Assembly (NCBI GenBank): GCA_949128015.1
Contig: CASBRC010000145.1
Span: 1-12,835 of the forward strand
DNA: 12,835 bases
Reading direction: 5' to 3'
Origin: Synechococcales cyanobacterium PMM_0003
Lineage (GTDB): Bacteria; Cyanobacteriota; Cyanobacteriia; Pseudanabaenales; Pseudanabaenaceae
Part shown: positions 11,406-12,835 of the stretch, in pieces
Position numbering within the stretch: the stretch's first letter is position 1
Layout: the number at the start of each line of letters is the position of its first letter
Made by a program: the position numbers and the translations under genes
Notes under the pieces: model-generated
Database searches by the model: none
What the model was told of the DNA's origin: nothing
Seen by the model: the letters and a program-made list of their open reading frames with translations, nothing else

Positions 11406-12835
11406 ATGCCTCCTAAACTCACTGCATTCCATTCCAAAGTTAATGTGCAGCGTCAGGTCAAGATACCGATGCGCGATCGCATTAACTTGACGGCTGATAT
11501 TTATCGCCCCAAAAATGTTGATACACCTTTGCCAGTGCTATTGATGCGCTTGCCCTATGGTCGTGCGATCGCCTCGACTTGTACTTACGCTCATCCTAGT
11601 TGGTATGCCAGTCAAGGCTATATTGTCGTCATTCAAGATACGAGAGGTTGTGGCACTTCAGAAGGTGAGTTCTATCCATTTCGCCATGAATATGACGATG
11701 GATTTGACACGGTGGAATGGTGTGCGAAAGAGCTAGAAGGCAGCAGTGGCAAAGTGGGAATGTATGGATTTTCCTATCAAGGCGTGACGCAGTTTCAAGC
11801 CGCAGTACAGCAACCTGAAGGTCTAGTTACAATTTGTCCGAGCATGGCAACGGCGGATTTATATCATGGCTGGTTCTATTTTGGTGGTGCGGTTTGTTTA
11901 GATTTCAACTTAGGTTGGGGCTTGCAACTGGCGCAAAATCGCGCATGGTATCTAAAGAAAGAACCACAATCCACGAAACTCTTTGAAGCACAAAAGCAGC
12001 TTGGCAAATGGTTAGAGACTGCGCCATTAAGTGAAATAGCACTATTTAAGAATCCCCAATTTGGAGATTTTGGTGCTTTCTTTTTCGATTGGATTGGGAA
12101 TCAAAAAGCTGATGATGAATATTGGCAAAAGTTGAATCCTCTCAGTTATTTTGATCGCTACGATTTACCAGCCTTGCATATTGCAGGATGGGCGGATATT
12201 TTCATTGAGGCGACGCTCAACACCTATCACCAAGCTAAAGCCGCCACTAAGCAACCTCAACATTTAGTAGTCGCACCTTGGCAGCATATGCCTTGGTTGC
12301 CAAAAGTTGGCGAGATTGATTTTGGTGAGGCTGCGGTTTCTAAAATCGACCAATTACAAGTGGATTGGTTTGATTTCTGGCTTAAGGGTATTGATAACGG
12401 GATTTGCGATCGCAATCCCGTCCAACTTTTCCTGATGGGCAAAAATCACTGGCTAGAACTCTCAAATTTCCCCCAATCACTAATCACCAAAAATCTCTAT
12501 CTCTCTGAAAATAAACAACTTAATTCCCAATCACCAACCACCAATCACCAATTACCCGATATCTACGTCTACGATCCCCGCAATCCCAATCCCTCCACAA
12601 ATTACGGATTCTACGATCAGCGTAATGTGCATCAGCGTTGGGATGTGTTGGTATATCAAAGCGATGAGTTAGAGGATGATTTTGCGATCGCAGGTATTCC
12701 CGAATTTATCCTCTATGCGGCGACGACTGCACCTGATACTGATTGGGTAGTTAAGCTTTTGGATATCTATCCCGATGGTAAGCAAATGCTGGTGTCGATG
12801 GGAGTGTTACGGGCAAGGTTCCGTAATTCATGGAC
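11406..12835 (+). CDS. CocE/NonD family serine hydrolase (S15-like), cut by window end
   Basis: 476 codons are visible and no stop is reached, so the C-terminus is missing. The N-terminal alpha/beta-hydrolase carries IPMRDRINLTADIYRP, the oxyanion-region motif QDTRGCGTSEGEF (77-89), the nucleophile in GFSYQG (S123), the acid D264 in HIAGWADIF, and H294 in APWQHMP, a complete Ser-Asp-His set for the X-Pro dipeptidyl-peptidase/CocE group. The C-terminal jelly-roll (PepX_C-like) domain begins near residue 330. Family members cleave esters, amides or X-Pro peptides; the substrate here is unknown. No signal peptide is seen, so it is cytoplasmic. AGGATA (11395-11400), overlapping the previous stop, supports ATG 11406. 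A linker around residues 355-383 is encoded by heptamer repeats. Confidence 0.9.
   Translation, partial: MPPKLTAFHSKVNVQRQVKIPMRDRINLTADIYRPKNVDTPLPVLLMRLPYGRAIASTCTYAHPSWYASQGYIVVIQDTRGCGTSEGEFYPFRHEYDDGFDTVEWCAKELEGSSGKVGMYGFSYQGVTQFQAAVQQPEGLVTICPSMATADLYHGWFYFGGAVCLDFNLGWGLQLAQNRAWYLKKEPQSTKLFEAQKQLGKWLETAPLSEIALFKNPQFGDFGAFFFDWIGNQKADDEYWQKLNPLSYFDRYDLPALHIAGWADIFIEATLNTYHQAKAATKQPQHLVVAPWQHMPWLPKVGEIDFGEAAVSKIDQLQVDWFDFWLKGIDNGICDRNPVQLFLMGKNHWLELSNFPQSLITKNLYLSENKQLNSQSPTTNHQLPDIYVYDPRNPNPSTNYGFYDQRNVHQRWDVLVYQSDELEDDFAIAGIPEFILYAATTAPDTDWVVKLLDIYPDGKQMLVSMGVLRARFRNSW
12527..12554. repeat. Four tandem heptamers inside the hydrolase gene
   Basis: CCAATCA, CCAACCA, CCAATCA and CCAATTA follow one another at 12527-12554; two more units (CCAATCA, CTAATCA) stand at 12473-12486. 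The reading frame stays open and gives a Ser/Thr/Asn/Gln-rich linker (SQSPTTNHQLP). Heptanucleotide tandem repeats are known between genes in cyanobacteria; within a coding region they are less expected. Confidence 0.65.

Noticed and set aside
12257..12442. 61-codon - strand frame inside the hydrolase gene
   Set aside because: It is opposite the catalytic His region of a well-supported gene and has no independent support.

Overview
The window is almost certainly cyanobacterial. The palindrome GCGATCGC (HIP1, over-represented in many cyanobacterial genomes) recurs throughout, for example at 679-686, 830-837, 1392-1399, 7104-7111 and 7116-7123. The DNA is moderately AT-rich, and the protein families seen are common in filamentous and unicellular cyanobacteria. 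A Pseudanabaena-like genome is a guess, not something the sequence proves.

Left part (282-4830, all + strand): two tandem exported ferritin-like proteins (one with a twin-arginine signal, one with a Sec-type signal), a soluble helical/coiled-coil protein, a Pmp3/YqaE small membrane protein, a four-helix holin-4 superfamily (PF04020-type) membrane protein, a small lipoprotein, a 94-aa protein carrying a W/Y-rich domain, and a hydrophilic protein with a Gly/Ala C-terminus. This stretch closes with a rho-independent-type terminator at 4794-4834. Middle (5295-6957, + strand): a glycine-zipper protein whose C-terminal half is a paralogue of the 94-aa protein, then a hemerythrin-like protein. Taken together these look like a stress or cell-envelope cassette with possible iron/peroxide chemistry; that role is inferred from the families only.

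Right part: three genes on the - strand, namely an MFS transporter (7067-8365), a HAD phosphatase fused to a HerA/DUF87-type ATPase (8480-10186) and a secreted protein with a Cys pair (10286-10750). A gene-poor 460-base gap full of palindromes follows. Last comes a + strand pair: a 61-aa acidic helical protein closely followed by a CocE/NonD (S15-like) serine hydrolase that runs off the window end.

The most unusual signal is non-coding. Most intergenic gaps hold a long, nearly perfect hairpin with a 3-5 nt loop. Five of them share one core (GYGGCGCACGC-TGC-GCGTGCGCC type) in both orientations, with arm changes that mostly preserve pairing, and two shorter relatives share a GCGC(A/T)AAGCGC tip. 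One sits inside a larger nested palindrome (10991-11095) that looks like a miniature mobile element. Another has created a spurious ATG for the MFS gene. I found no RNA genes, CRISPR array or complete insertion sequence.
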